The notes: generated from the letters alone by a model not told the origin. Positions 1 through 9,501 are shown, counted from the first letter of the stretch. The stretch: DNA of 64,000 nucleotides from Dyella_B sp035690825 (GCF_051954575.1 NZ_JBQCHP010000043.1:21571-85570), one strand, 5' to 3'. A program made the numbers and translations.

Positions 1-71
1 ACCGTAGCGTGAGCATAAGGATTACCGTGCTCGATCCCCGCGAGCGCCACGTCGAAGCAAAGCTGCGATGA
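1..71 (+). CDS. 3' end of an upstream gene (partial)
   Basis: From base 3 the third forward frame is open for 22 codons and stops at a TGA whose first bases overlap the ATG of the trehalase gene in the classic ATGA arrangement. The other two forward frames stop within the first 12 bases. This fits the tail of a co-transcribed upstream gene that begins outside the window. The residues are too few to identify a family, and a chance open stretch of this length cannot be excluded. Confidence 0.35.
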   Translation, partial: RSVSIRITVLDPRERHVEAKLR

Positions 72-1663
72 ACGAGCAAACCATTGCGCCACCACGTTCC
101 CAATGTGCAGGCGTGGCGCCTGCCGATACGCTGACGCCTGCCGATCGCTATCAGGAGCTGTTCGTCGACGTGCAGATGTCGCGCGTATTCGCGGACAGCA
201 AAACCTTCGTCGACTGCGCGCCGCTGGGCGAACCCGAACGCATCCTGGATCTGTATCGCGCGCAGCGTGGGCAGTCCGGTTTCGATCTCAACGCCTTCGT
301 GCATGCGCATTTCGAAGTGCCGAAGGTGCACACCAGCCATTACGTGTCGGTGCCGGGCCAACCGCTGCGAGAACATATCGATAGCTTGTGGGACGTGCTG
401 AGCCGGCATCCGAATCGGCATCCGGCCCGATCGTCGCTGCTGCCACTGCCGCATTGCTACGTGGTGCCGGGCGGACGCTTCAGCGAGCTGTATTACTGGG
501 ATTCCTACTTCACCATGCTCGGCCTGGCCGAAAGCGGGCGCCACGACCTGCTGCATTGCATGGCCAGCAACTTCGCCTATCTCATCGATACCTACGGTCA
601 CATTCCCAACGGTAATCGCACCTATTACCTGAGCCGCTCGCAGCCGCCGGTGTTCGCGTTGATGGTGGAGCTGTTCGAATCGCACGGCGTGTGTGGCGCG
701 ATCGAGTGGCTGCCGCAGTTGTGCAAGGAGTACGACTTCTGGATGGAAGGCGCCGAAGCGCTGCGGCCCGGCGACGCGCATCGCCATGGCGTGCGGCTGG
801 ACGATGGCAGCCTGCTCAACCGTTATTGGGACGATCGCGATACGCCGCGCGAAGAATCGCATCTGGAAGACGTGACCACCGCGCGCCGTACATCGCGGCC
901 GAGCACCGAGGTGTATCGCGATCTGCGCGCGGGCGCCGCGTCCGGCTGGGATTTCAGTTCGCGTTGGTGCGACGGCGGCAAGCTCGAGACGATCCGCACC
1001 ACGGCAATCCTGCCGGTGGATCTCAACGCGTTTCTGTACAAGCTGGAGCGGCAGATTGCCGAGCTCAGCCATGCTGATGGACAGCGACGGCAGGCAGAAG
1101 CGTTCGCGGCGCGTGCGCAGCGACGTAGCGCCGCGATTAATCGCTGGCTGTGGAACGAAGCGGCCGGCAGTTTTCTCGACTACGACTGGCAACGCCACGC
1201 GCCACGCGAAGCGCTCAATGCCGCCACCAGCGCGCCGCTCTACGTCGGCCTCGCCAGCCAGGAGCAGGCCGTGCGCGTGGCCGAAGCATTACGCACGCGC
1301 CTGCTCGATGACGGCGGCCTGGGCGCGACCGAAGTCGAAACCGGCGAGCAATGGGACAAGCCCAACGGCTGGGCGCCACTGCAATGGTTGGCGATCCACG
1401 GCCTGCGTCGCTACGGCTTGCATGAGCTGGCCGAGAACATCGCGCATCGCTGGCTGCAAACCGTGGGCAGCCTGTACCAGCGCGAGAGCAAGCTGGTCGA
1501 GAAATATGTGCTGATCGTGCCGGAGGGTGGCGCCATCGGTGGTGGCGGTGGCGAGTATCCCCTGCAGGATGGCTTCGGCTGGACCAACGGCGTCACGCGT
1601 CGCCTGCTGCACGAGAAACCAGAACATCCGGCGAACGAGGCTTGCGCCGGCGCCAACGCGTAG
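68..1663 (+). CDS. treF: cytoplasmic alpha,alpha-trehalase (GH37)
   Basis: Hydrolyses trehalose to two glucose molecules (EC 3.2.1.28). Both GH37 signatures are visible: PGGRFSELYYWDSY near residue 134 and QWDKPNGWAP near residue 428, followed by the glycine-rich GGGGGEY segment near residue 490. The 531-residue length is normal for the family. There is no signal peptide, so the enzyme should act on internal trehalose (TreF type rather than periplasmic TreA). The ATG overlaps the stop of the preceding open frame. A sugar dehydrogenase-like SDR follows 86 bp downstream on the same strand, so the two may handle glucose released from trehalose. The family call is firm; the TreF symbol rests only on the lack of a signal peptide. 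Confidence 0.93.
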   Translation: MNEQTIAPPRSQCAGVAPADTLTPADRYQELFVDVQMSRVFADSKTFVDCAPLGEPERILDLYRAQRGQSGFDLNAFVHAHFEVPKVHTSHYVSVPGQPLREHIDSLWDVLSRHPNRHPARSSLLPLPHCYVVPGGRFSELYYWDSYFTMLGLAESGRHDLLHCMASNFAYLIDTYGHIPNGNRTYYLSRSQPPVFALMVELFESHGVCGAIEWLPQLCKEYDFWMEGAEALRPGDAHRHGVRLDDGSLLNRYWDDRDTPREESHLEDVTTARRTSRPSTEVYRDLRAGAASGWDFSSRWCDGGKLETIRTTAILPVDLNAFLYKLERQIAELSHADGQRRQAEAFAARAQRRSAAINRWLWNEAAGSFLDYDWQRHAPREALNAATSAPLYVGLASQEQAVRVAEALRTRLLDDGGLGATEVETGEQWDKPNGWAPLQWLAIHGLRRYGLHELAENIAHRWLQTVGSLYQRESKLVEKYVLIVPEGGAIGGGGGEYPLQDGFGWTNGVTRRLLHEKPEHPANEACAGANA

Positions 1664-1749
1664 CGTCGACGCGATCTGTTCATGCCGCTCACATCGGCCC
1701 AACCCGATGGGCGACACGCTTGTCCTCGCCAACGACGAGGACGATCACG

Positions 1750-2601
1750 ATGAACACCACTGCAGCGGCCGCATCTTCCACCGCGCCCTCCTTGACCCTG
1801 CCCAAACTCCTGGTCGGCCAGAAGGCCCTGGTCACCGGTGCCAATTCCGGCATTGGTCGCGCGGTGGCGCTCGCGCTCGGCGAAGCGGGGGCGGACGTGG
1901 CGGTGAACTATGTGCAAGGCGATGAAGCAGCTAATGACGTGGTGGCGGCGATTCGCGCCCACGGCGTCGACGCCATCGCCTGCAAGGCCGACGTTTCCGA
2001 CGAGGATCAGGTGGCGAACATGTTCGGCGAGATGATCGAGCGCTTCGGCACGCTGGACATCCTGGTCGCCAACGCCGGACTGCAGCGCGACGCACCGTTT
2101 CATGCGATGACGCTGGCGCAATGGCACACCGTGCTCAGCGTGAATCTCACCGGGCAGTTCCTGTGCGCACGCGAAGCGGTCCGCGAATTCGTGCGTCGCG
2201 GCGTGGTGTCGCAGATTTCTTGTGCGGCGGGAAAAATCATCTGCATGAGTTCCGTGCACCAGGAGATTCCATGGGCTGGCCATGCAAACTACGCCACGTC
2301 CAAAGGCGGCATCAAGCTGCTGATGGAAAGCCTGGCGCAGGAGCTGGCGCCGCAGCGCATCCGCGTCAATGCGATAGCGCCCGGCGCCATTCGCACGCCG
2401 ATCAACACTACTGCGTGGAATACACCGGAAGCCTACAAAAGCCTGATGACGCTGGTGCCCTATGGCCGCATCGGCGAACCCGAAGACATCGCCCGCGCGG
2501 CTGTGTGGCTCGCCTCCGACCTGTCCGATTACGTGGTGGGCACCACGCTGTTCGTCGATGGCGGCATGACTTTGTATCCGGGGTTCGCAACCGGCGGATG
2601 A
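1750..2601 (+). CDS. SDR oxidoreductase, glucose 1-dehydrogenase-like
   Basis: A classical short-chain dehydrogenase of 283 residues. It has the TGANSGIG nucleotide-binding motif at residues 29-36, an NAG motif, a serine in CMSSVH near 167 and the catalytic YATSK near 180. The GKII-MSSVH-IPW stretch resembles Bacillus glucose 1-dehydrogenases (glucose to gluconolactone with NAD(P)). An in-frame ATG 108 bp upstream exists, but the start used has a GAGG-like site just before it and gives a normal SDR N-terminus. The position directly behind trehalase favours a sugar substrate, but SDR substrate prediction is unreliable. Confidence 0.85.
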   Translation: MNTTAAAASSTAPSLTLPKLLVGQKALVTGANSGIGRAVALALGEAGADVAVNYVQGDEAANDVVAAIRAHGVDAIACKADVSDEDQVANMFGEMIERFGTLDILVANAGLQRDAPFHAMTLAQWHTVLSVNLTGQFLCAREAVREFVRRGVVSQISCAAGKIICMSSVHQEIPWAGHANYATSKGGIKLLMESLAQELAPQRIRVNAIAPGAIRTPINTTAWNTPEAYKSLMTLVPYGRIGEPEDIARAAVWLASDLSDYVVGTTLFVDGGMTLYPGFATGG

Positions 2602-2635
2602 TGGTTATCTCCGCTTGTGCGTGGCACGGGTCGGA

Positions 2636-3031
2636 TCAAATGACCCGCGGGCCAGGCCATTCCGGACGGGCCGCAGCGTCCTCGACGGTCATGCTGGCCC
2701 CTTCGGTGATGCGCACGGGCCATGCGGCGGGGTCGAAACCCTCCAGGCAGAACACGTTGACGCCATAGTGATCAGGTGCAGAGCGTTTACGATGAAACAC
2801 GTAAATGCCGCAGTGTTTGCAGAAGTAGTGCTTCGCTCGCCGCGTGTTCCATTGATACAAGGTCAGCGCCTGCCCCCCTTGCAGGATGATCAGTGCAGCC
2901 TCTGGCACTTTGAGCATGAGGGCTTGGCGCATCCTGCATAAGGAACAATCGCAGATCGTCAGTTCGTCCACGGTTGCAGTCAGCTGGAACCGTACCGTGC
3001 CGCAATGACAGGCGCCTTCGAACGTATGCAT
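2636..3031 (-). CDS. GFA-domain zinc protein
   Basis: A 131-residue protein of the glutathione-dependent formaldehyde-activating (GFA/Mss4-like) fold. Cysteines fall in the expected pattern: CHC at residues 8-10, CDCSLC at 27-32, and a later FCKHCG pair that should complete the zinc sites. The start MHTFEGACHCG places the first cysteines where the family has them. A longer in-frame start would lie inside the neighbouring hydrolase gene. Only one base separates this start from the hydrolase stop, so the two are probably co-transcribed, with the hydrolase first. Most such proteins have no proven activity on formaldehyde, so the substrate is unknown. Confidence 0.8.
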   Translation of the reverse strand: MHTFEGACHCGTVRFQLTATVDELTICDCSLCRMRQALMLKVPEAALIILQGGQALTLYQWNTRRAKHYFCKHCGIYVFHRKRSAPDHYGVNVFCLEGFDPAAWPVRITEGASMTVEDAAARPEWPGPRVI

Positions 3032-3032
3032 G

Positions 3033-4013
3033 TCAATGCGCCAGCATGAAGCTGGTGAGCACCCGCGCGAACGCATCGGGTTTTTCCATCTGCGGCATGT
3101 GATTGCAGCCGTTCAAGATGCTGGTGCTGATCGACGGCGCGTGCGTAAGGCCATCGCGCAGGCTTTCCAGTGCGGAGATGTCGATGATCTTGTCGTCATG
3201 GCACCACATGCCCAGCACCGGCATGGTGAGCTTGTCCAGGCGCGTCTGCAGCGACAGCACCTGCGAGTTCTCGCGCAGCTCGTTGAAGGTGTGGTCGATG
3301 AATGCGCGGTTCTTGACGTTGTCCTCGACGAACACGTCGATGAAGCGTCCGGGGATATCCGGCACGTGCTCGAACGCCCAGGCATTGGCGCGCATGAATC
3401 CAGCGCGGTCGTCGTAGACGAACGGATCCTTGCCGCTCAAGGCTTCCTTGGCGAACGCGTTCTCCTTGAACTTAAGGCCGAAGGCGTCGACCACCGCCAG
3501 TTGCGCGACATCCTGCGGATGCTCGGCCGCATACACGCCGGCGATCGCGCCGCCCATCGAGTGGCCGACGATCAGCGAGTGCTGCAGATGCAAGGTCTGG
3601 ATGAAGTCGTTCAGGCGATCGGCCTGGTTGTCGATGTTGTAGCTGGCGCCCGGATTGCGCGACGACTCGCCCCAGCCGGGAAGATCGGGGATGACCACGT
3701 GGAAATGCGCGGTGAGCATCGGCGCCACTTTCAGCCACACTTCCTTGCGCGCGGCAAAGCCGTGCAGCAGCACGATGGTGGGACCCTGGCCGCCTTCGTA
3801 GTACACCCAGCGCGTATCGCCGGCCTGTACGGAGCGCTTTTCCAGTTGCGCGTTCATCACTTCGTGCCAGGTCTTGGCTTGAAGCAGCCACTGCGGTGCG
3901 AACAGGTAGCTTCCGCCGAGTCCGACGACGGCCACCACGGCGATGATGCCGAGGAACTTGAGGCGGCGGATCAGCAGGCGCTGCCAGAGGGGACGGGTGG
4001 TGCTGGTGTTCAT
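3033..4013 (-). CDS. membrane-anchored alpha/beta hydrolase (lipase-like)
   Basis: A 326-residue alpha/beta hydrolase. A hydrophobic segment at about residues 20-37 looks like an N-terminal membrane anchor. The oxyanion-hole region reads VLLHGF, the nucleophile elbow GHSMGG, the acid lies in WCHDDK and the base in GCNHMPQ. This is the arrangement seen in esterases and lipases such as the anchored Moraxella/Psychrobacter lipase group. The ATG has a GAGAG site upstream. It is followed immediately by the GFA gene and preceded by a repeat element. The natural ester substrate cannot be told from sequence. Confidence 0.85.
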   Translation of the reverse strand: MNTSTTRPLWQRLLIRRLKFLGIIAVVAVVGLGGSYLFAPQWLLQAKTWHEVMNAQLEKRSVQAGDTRWVYYEGGQGPTIVLLHGFAARKEVWLKVAPMLTAHFHVVIPDLPGWGESSRNPGASYNIDNQADRLNDFIQTLHLQHSLIVGHSMGGAIAGVYAAEHPQDVAQLAVVDAFGLKFKENAFAKEALSGKDPFVYDDRAGFMRANAWAFEHVPDIPGRFIDVFVEDNVKNRAFIDHTFNELRENSQVLSLQTRLDKLTMPVLGMWCHDDKIIDISALESLRDGLTHAPSISTSILNGCNHMPQMEKPDAFARVLTSFMLAH

Positions 4014-4034
4014 AGGTATCTCTCAAGTTTATTA

Positions 4035-4159
4035 CTCCCTCCCCTGCATGGCAGGAGAGGGCCGGGGCGGGGTTGCATGCGCTTGCCGCACAGCTTGAAT
4101 GCTTCGCGAGGTTGCTTCACCCCACCCCAACCCTCCCCTGCTACACGCAGGGGAGGGAG
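4035..4159 (-). repeat. hairpin/G-run repeat element, copy 1
   Basis: About 125 bp bounded by two hairpins built on CTCCCTCCCCTGC and its complement, with a less conserved core. The same element occurs at 24376-24502 and 48227-48345; this copy is in the opposite orientation. Next to each end hairpin are runs of 3-5 G separated by one or two bases, on opposite strands. It sits between the hydrolase start and the stop of the M1 aminopeptidase gene. Confidence 0.8.
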
Positions 4160-4179
4160 CTGAGTGCGGCGAGATTGAA

Positions 4180-6030
4180 TTAATGTTTTCCAGCCTTCTC
4201 GAACAACGCTTCCACCGCCTGCTGCGTCAACGGGTGGTAGCCGCTCTTCGCCTTCGCATACACCTGTTGCGCAAACGCCAGGCCATCCGGCGTTTTGCTC
4301 AGCGCGCGGTACAGCGGCATGGTCAGGTACAGACGTCCAATGCGCGTCATATGTTCCGCGGCGGCAGGCCACGCCGCCTTGTCGCCGGCGCCGATCGCAT
4401 GCACGTACCAGCGCATGCCGATTTCGGCGTTGGGCGTGCCGGTAAGATGCCAGGCGGCATCCAGCTCCTGCATCCTGGCGAGCGGCGGGTTCTCCGGCAG
4501 GCCGTCGAGGAAATACATCCACTCTTGCGTGTTCCAGTCTTTCGCATCGAGCTTGTCGGCGCCGAGCGTGCCGGCGAGGAAGCCTGCGCGTTCCTTGTCG
4601 ATGGCATCGAAGCGCGGCGAATCGGGAATCGGCGCGTTCTTTGGGATGCCGGGGTCATACACCCATGCCTTCACTTCACCCCAGCTCATCTTGCCCGGAT
4701 ATTTGTCGATCAGGTTGGGCTTCAAGTAGTCGAGCATCTGTTCGGTGGTGATGCTCTGGAATGCGAAGTGGTCGAAGTAGCCCTTCAGGTAATTGTCGAA
4801 GGTGTCGCGTCCAAAACGCTGCTCCAGCGTGCGCAGGAACCACGAACCCTTGTTGTAGGCCACGTCGGAAAGGGTGTCATCCGCCTCGATGTTGCCGGGC
4901 TCAGGCGCCAGTCGCTGCGCATTCGCCGGCAGCTTGCCTGCTTCGCGCTGCAGCGTGTGGATATCCAGCAGCGCTTCCTCATCCGCCTGGCGCTTGCCGT
5001 ACAGCGCTTCGGTGATGCGGCCCTGCACGTACGTGGTGACGCCTTCGTTGAGCCAGATGTCGCGCCACGATGCCGCGGTGATCAGGTTGCCCGACCACGA
5101 ATGCGCCAATTCATGCGCCACCAGCGAGACCAGGCTCTTGTCGCCCACCAGCACGGTCGGCGTGGCGAACGTCATGTTCGGGTTCTCCATGCCGCCATAG
5201 GGAAAGCTCGGCGGTAGCACCAAGAGATCATAGCGGCCCCAGCGATACGGACCGTAGAGCTGCTCGGTGGTCTTGATCATCTTCTCGGTGTCTTCGAATT
5301 CGTGCGCGGCCTTGCCGACCACCGAAGGCTCCGCATACACCGCCGAGCGCGGACCGGTTTCTTTCACCGACAGATCGCCCGCGGCAATCGCCAGCAGGTA
5401 GGAAGGAATCGGATGCGTCTGCTTGAAACTGAAGTCGCCGTCCAATGCGTGAGCCGGATCGTTCGGCGCGCTCATCGCCACGCGCGTGTCCTTCGGCGCC
5501 GTCACCTCGGCGTCATAGGTGAAACGAATTGCCGGCGAATCCTGCAGCGGCACCCACGAGCGCGCGTGAATGGATTCCGATTGCGAGAACATGAAAGGCT
5601 GCTTCTTGTCCGCCGTCTGCGCCGGCGGCAGCCATTGCAGGCCGCTGGCGTCGGGCGAGGTGCTATAGACGATACGCACTTCGTGCGGATGCTGCGGCGC
5701 CTGGATCGTGAGCTTGCTGCCGAGCTGCTTGTCTCGCGGTGCCAGCGCGTACTTCAGCGGCGCCGTCTTGCCACCCGCATCGATCGACTCGATGCTCGCG
5801 ATGGCCAGATCGCGCGTGTCCAGCACCAGCGCGGCCGCCTTGGGATCTTTCCAGTCCAGCGTCAGCGTGGCCTGGCCGTCCAGCTTGCGTTGTGGGAAGT
5901 CGAGCTTGAGCTTCAGATCCAGATGGGTGACGCGCACCTCATCGGGTTGGGCATACGAGTACGGATCGTTGGCATAGGCCGCCACCGGCAGGACCAGCGC
6001 GCCAAGGGCCAGGGTACGAAGCGGGGACAT
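4180..6030 (-). CDS. M1 family zinc aminopeptidase, exported
   Basis: A 616-residue metallopeptidase of the leukotriene A4 hydrolase-like M1 group. It shows the exopeptidase motif GGMEN near residue 280, the zinc site HELAH near 304 and the third zinc ligand in NEG about 18 residues later. The C-terminal helical repeat region is typical of this subgroup. The start MSPLRTLALGALVLPVAAYA is a signal peptide, predicting a periplasmic enzyme that removes N-terminal residues from peptides. The frame is open for 65 codons further upstream, but that stretch has no signal peptide and runs into the neighbouring gene. The next gene upstream on the strand is another aminopeptidase (pip), 121 bp away. Confidence 0.92.
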   Translation of the reverse strand: MSPLRTLALGALVLPVAAYANDPYSYAQPDEVRVTHLDLKLKLDFPQRKLDGQATLTLDWKDPKAAALVLDTRDLAIASIESIDAGGKTAPLKYALAPRDKQLGSKLTIQAPQHPHEVRIVYSTSPDASGLQWLPPAQTADKKQPFMFSQSESIHARSWVPLQDSPAIRFTYDAEVTAPKDTRVAMSAPNDPAHALDGDFSFKQTHPIPSYLLAIAAGDLSVKETGPRSAVYAEPSVVGKAAHEFEDTEKMIKTTEQLYGPYRWGRYDLLVLPPSFPYGGMENPNMTFATPTVLVGDKSLVSLVAHELAHSWSGNLITAASWRDIWLNEGVTTYVQGRITEALYGKRQADEEALLDIHTLQREAGKLPANAQRLAPEPGNIEADDTLSDVAYNKGSWFLRTLEQRFGRDTFDNYLKGYFDHFAFQSITTEQMLDYLKPNLIDKYPGKMSWGEVKAWVYDPGIPKNAPIPDSPRFDAIDKERAGFLAGTLGADKLDAKDWNTQEWMYFLDGLPENPPLARMQELDAAWHLTGTPNAEIGMRWYVHAIGAGDKAAWPAAAEHMTRIGRLYLTMPLYRALSKTPDGLAFAQQVYAKAKSGYHPLTQQAVEALFEKAGKH

Positions 6031-6151
6031 CGTGCGGCTTCCATGGGGAATCGGGAGCGGCGAGTATGCCATCGCCGCGCCTGGCCTGGCCCATGGCGGA
6101 GGTTGGTTTGCGCTGCGGGGCAGTTCCTTGCGGTGTCCGTACTTGATGCGA

Positions 6152-7102
6152 TCAGCAGTAACGATCGGCAAGCCGATCCGTCGCCTGCACCAGCACGTCC
6201 ACGATCGCCGGTTCCGATGCCGCATGGCCGGCGACCACCACGTGGAACTCGGCTTCGGGCCATGCGGCGACCAGGTCGAAGGCGTTCTTCACCGGGCAGA
6301 TGATGTCGTAGCGGCCGTGCACGATGGTGGTAGGGATGTGGCGGAGTTTGCCGACATCGCGCAGCAGTTGCCCGGGTTCCAGGAACATGCCGTTGCGGAA
6401 GTAATGCGCCTCGATGCGCGCAAGGCTCACCGCGACTTCGGGTGCGGCGAAGCTCGCTTCGGTTTCCGGGCTCTCTTCCAGCGTGAGGCCGCTGCCTTCC
6501 CACGTGCCCCACGCCTTGGCGGCGTTCAATCGCACCTGCGCGTCGTCGCCGGTCAAGCGCTGCCAATAGGCGTCCAGCAGTTGGCCGCGTTCCTGCGGCG
6601 GAATGGCCGCGGCGTAGCGCTGGAATTTTTCCGGCAGGATCCACGATGCGCCGCCTTCCTCGTAATACCAGCGCACTTCTTCCGGCCGGCCGAGAAAGAT
6701 GCCGCGCAGAACCAGGCCCAGCACGCGTTCCGGATGCGCTTGCGCATACGCCAGCGCCAGCGTGGAACCCCAGGAGCCGCCGAACACCGCCCAGCGTTCC
6801 ACGCCCATCTGTTCGCGGATGGCTTCGATATCGGCAACCAGATGCCAGGTAGTGTTGTCGGTGAGATCGGCGAAGGGTGTGGAGCGTCCTGCACCGCGCT
6901 GGTCGAACAGGATGATGCGGTAGCGCGCCGGATCGAAGAAGCGCCGGTGATACGGCGCGAGACCGGCGCCCGGACCGCCGTGCAAAAAGATGACCGGCAG
7001 GCCCTGCGGATGGCCGCATTCCTCCACGTACAGCGTATGCCGCGCGTCCACCGCGATGCGATGCGTACGGTAGGGTTCGATCTCGGGGTACATCGTGCGC
7101 AT
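6152..7102 (-). CDS. pip: proline iminopeptidase
   Basis: Releases N-terminal proline from peptides (S33 family, EC 3.4.11.5). The 316-residue product has HGGPGAG for the oxyanion region and the nucleophile motif GGSWGS near residue 109, with the acid and histidine in the C-terminal third (HGRYD and VAGHAA). Length matches the Xanthomonas enzyme family. The start has AAGGA about eight bases upstream; an in-frame extension of 31 codons upstream is not needed. The Lrp-type regulator gene ends 31 bp upstream on the same strand, so both may share a transcript. No signal peptide is seen, so it is likely cytoplasmic. Confidence 0.93.
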   Translation of the reverse strand: MRTMYPEIEPYRTHRIAVDARHTLYVEECGHPQGLPVIFLHGGPGAGLAPYHRRFFDPARYRIILFDQRGAGRSTPFADLTDNTTWHLVADIEAIREQMGVERWAVFGGSWGSTLALAYAQAHPERVLGLVLRGIFLGRPEEVRWYYEEGGASWILPEKFQRYAAAIPPQERGQLLDAYWQRLTGDDAQVRLNAAKAWGTWEGSGLTLEESPETEASFAAPEVAVSLARIEAHYFRNGMFLEPGQLLRDVGKLRHIPTTIVHGRYDIICPVKNAFDLVAAWPEAEFHVVVAGHAASEPAIVDVLVQATDRLADRYC

Positions 7103-7133
7103 GCCGGGCAATCCTTGAAGGGAAAAGTGATGC

Positions 7134-7634
7134 TCAATCGTTCGACAGTGCGCGCGCCGCGTCCCACATGCTGCGCGTGACGGTGCGATTCGCATGCGGC
7201 GTCTGCAAGACGATCAAAGTGGTGGTGCTGATGCTCGGATGGATCTTAAGCAGGCGATCGAGCACGGCCTGCAGATGCTCGATCGACATGGCCACCACGC
7301 GCAACAGTGCGGAATCCTCGCCGGCCAGGCGACGGCAGTCCAGCACTTCGGGCACGTCCGCCACTACCTTGCCGATGCGCGAGCAGGTGCCGCCATCGCA
7401 GCGCAAGCGCACCATCGCTTCGATGCCGAAGCCCATGCGCTTGGGTTCGACCACGGCGCGATAGCCGGTGATGACGCCGGCTTCTTCCAGGCGCTTTACG
7501 CGCTCGGCCACGGCGGGTGCGGAAAGGCGCACCTTGCGGCCGAGTTCGGCGTAGCCGATGCGTGCATCCTGCTGTAGGGCTTCGAGCAGTTGCCAATCCT
7601 TGGTGTCCCATTCGGGTTTCGATTCGTAGGCCAT
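7134..7634 (-). CDS. Lrp/AsnC family transcriptional regulator
   Basis: A 166-residue Lrp/AsnC protein. The N-terminal helix-turn-helix covers about residues 10-60 (DARIGYAELGRKVRLSAPAV), followed by the ligand-sensing RAM domain (GTCSRIGKVVADVPEVLDC). Such regulators bind amino acids and control transport or catabolism. It is transcribed divergently from a DMT-family exporter gene 120 bp away, the usual layout for an Lrp regulator and its exporter target. The frame is open far upstream, but that stretch is antisense to the exporter and has no regulator-like content. Confidence 0.92.
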   Translation of the reverse strand: MAYESKPEWDTKDWQLLEALQQDARIGYAELGRKVRLSAPAVAERVKRLEEAGVITGYRAVVEPKRMGFGIEAMVRLRCDGGTCSRIGKVVADVPEVLDCRRLAGEDSALLRVVAMSIEHLQAVLDRLLKIHPSISTTTLIVLQTPHANRTVTRSMWDAARALSND

Positions 7635-7754
7635 AAGCGTCGAAGATGATTTGATCAATGGCGAAACGTGGGGATGGACTTCGGATCCATTATTCCTCGG
7701 CCGGGAGGCCAAGACTAGGATTTGTATCGTTCCGGCCCCCAACGGGATCAACTC

Positions 7755-8678
7755 ATGCACACCCAAGAACGCCTCGACGGGCGCGCGCTCATCTATATCA
7801 CCATCGCGCTGCTTACCTGGTCGTCCGCCTATGCGGCGATCGCCTATGCGCTGGCCTCGTTCACGCCGGGCGAGGTGGCGCTGGCGCGGCTGGCCATCGG
7901 CGCCGCGTGCTTCGTGCTTTTGCTTCTGGCGCGGCGCTCGCCGCTGCCCAAGCGCAGCGATTGGCCGCAGCTCGCGGTGCTGGGCGTGATCGGCCTCACC
8001 GCTTACCACGTCTGCCTCAACTATGCGGAAACGCGCATTGCCAGCGGCACCGCAGCGATCCTCATCTCGCTGGTGCCGGCCGTCACTGCTGCGCTGTCGG
8101 CAGTGTGGATCGGCGAGCGCATCGGCTTGCGCAGCGCCATCGGTCTGGCCGTGGCGCTGTTCGGCGTGGTGCTGGTGGTGCTCACCAGCGGCAAGGAAGT
8201 GCGCTTCCAGCCGATGGCGGCGCTGGTGTTGGTGAGCGTGCTCGCGTCGGCCATTTTCTTCGTTGGCCAGAAGCCGTTCTTCGTGCGCAACGACATGATC
8301 GGCGTCACCACGTTTGCGTTTATGGCCGGCACGCTGGGCACCGTGCCGTTTGGCCTGGGCCTGCCGCACGCCTTGGTTGCAGCGCCGTGGTCGCATATCG
8401 CGGCGCTGGTGTGGCTCGGCATTGCGCCGACCTTCGTCGGTTACCTCACCTGGAATGCGGCGTTGCGTCGCGCGTCGGCCTCGCAGGTATCCAGCTTCAT
8501 CTATTTCTCGCCGCCGATCGCGGTGCTGATCGGCTGGGTCTGGCTGGGCGAGCAGCCGGGCTGGTTGACGCTGGTTGGTGGCGCGATCACGGTGGGCGGC
8601 GTGGCGCTGGCCAATACGAAGCGGCGTGCGCCGGCAAGAACAGTGTCCGCCGAGGCGGTGGCGGCGAAAGAGTGTTGA
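7755..8678 (+). CDS. EamA/DMT superfamily transporter
   Basis: An integral inner-membrane protein of 307 residues with about ten hydrophobic segments arranged as two EamA repeats, the drug/metabolite transporter plan. Members export amino acids, nucleosides or small toxic metabolites. It starts just after the divergent promoter region shared with the Lrp-type gene, so an amino-acid-related substrate is plausible. The chosen ATG (MHTQERLDG) is 11 codons inside the longest frame and leaves a short cytoplasmic tail before the first membrane span. The substrate is unknown. Confidence 0.88.
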   Translation: MHTQERLDGRALIYITIALLTWSSAYAAIAYALASFTPGEVALARLAIGAACFVLLLLARRSPLPKRSDWPQLAVLGVIGLTAYHVCLNYAETRIASGTAAILISLVPAVTAALSAVWIGERIGLRSAIGLAVALFGVVLVVLTSGKEVRFQPMAALVLVSVLASAIFFVGQKPFFVRNDMIGVTTFAFMAGTLGTVPFGLGLPHALVAAPWSHIAALVWLGIAPTFVGYLTWNAALRRASASQVSSFIYFSPPIAVLIGWVWLGEQPGWLTLVGGAITVGGVALANTKRRAPARTVSAEAVAAKEC

Positions 8679-8717
8679 TGATCGGGCTTTGCACTGCATA
8701 GGCAAAAAGGAACGCAC

Positions 8718-9407
8718 ATGTACACGCTCTACATCGCCAACAAGAACTACTCCTCCTGGTCGCTGCGTCCGTGGGTGCTGCTGACACAGTTGGGTATTCC
8801 ATTCGAAGAAAAGCTGGCGCCGTTCCGTGGCGGCACCTCGTCGAGCTGGGATGCATTCCGCGAATTTTCACCGACCGGCAAAGTGCCTTGCCTGCACGAC
8901 GGCGATACGGTGGTGTGGGACTCGCTGTCCATCGCCGAATATCTGGCCGAACGCCACGCCGGCGTATGGCCGGCTGACAAGCGCGCCAGGGCGTGGGCGC
9001 GCAGCGCCGCGGCGGAAATGCATTCGGGCTTTCAGGAGCTGCGTTCGCAATGTCCGATGAATTGCGGCATCCGCTTGCAGCTGCATGGGGTATCACCTGC
9101 ACTCACGCGCGACATCGCACGTGTGCAGGAGCTGTGGCACGAAGGACTGAGCCGCTTCGGCGGCCCCTATCTTGCTGGCGATGCCTTCACTGCCGTTGAT
9201 GCGTTCTATGCGCCGGTTGTGTTCCGCATGCAAAGCTACCGCCTGCCCGTCGACGAAACATCGCAAGCGTACGTGCAGCGCATGCTGGCCTTGCCTTCCA
9301 TGCGCCGCTGGTATGACGCCGCCTTGCAGGAAACCTGGCGCGATCCTGATCATGAAGAGGAAACGTTGCGGCAAGGCGATTTGTTGCAGGATCTGCGCAC
9401 CGCGTGA
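8718..9407 (+). CDS. glutathione S-transferase family protein
   Basis: A 229-residue GST. The N-terminal thioredoxin-like domain contains NKNYSSWSLRPWVLL, with a serine where the catalytic residue lies, and KVPCLHDGDTVVWDSLSIAEYL, which carries the cis-proline and glutathione-binding serine. An all-helical C-terminal domain follows with PYLAGDAFTAVDAFYAP. The start has AAGGAACGCAC upstream. It lies 39 bp after the DMT gene on the same strand, so they may be co-transcribed. It could conjugate glutathione to electrophiles or act as a disulfide reductase; the substrate is not predictable. Confidence 0.9.
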   Translation: MYTLYIANKNYSSWSLRPWVLLTQLGIPFEEKLAPFRGGTSSSWDAFREFSPTGKVPCLHDGDTVVWDSLSIAEYLAERHAGVWPADKRARAWARSAAAEMHSGFQELRSQCPMNCGIRLQLHGVSPALTRDIARVQELWHEGLSRFGGPYLAGDAFTAVDAFYAPVVFRMQSYRLPVDETSQAYVQRMLALPSMRRWYDAALQETWRDPDHEEETLRQGDLLQDLRTA

Positions 9408-9501
9408 CGCGCGTAGAGACAGTTGCACGCCACATGGCCGGCCGGCGCTTGTTTAATTGGATGGCTGTGGCGAGGCGGGCGAACGACGGGTCAGCGCGAG
9501 C

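Noticed and set aside
1642..1749. N-terminal extension of the SDR gene
   Set aside because: It overlaps the end of the trehalase gene in another frame and has no ribosome-binding site; the SDR N-terminus is normal from 1750.
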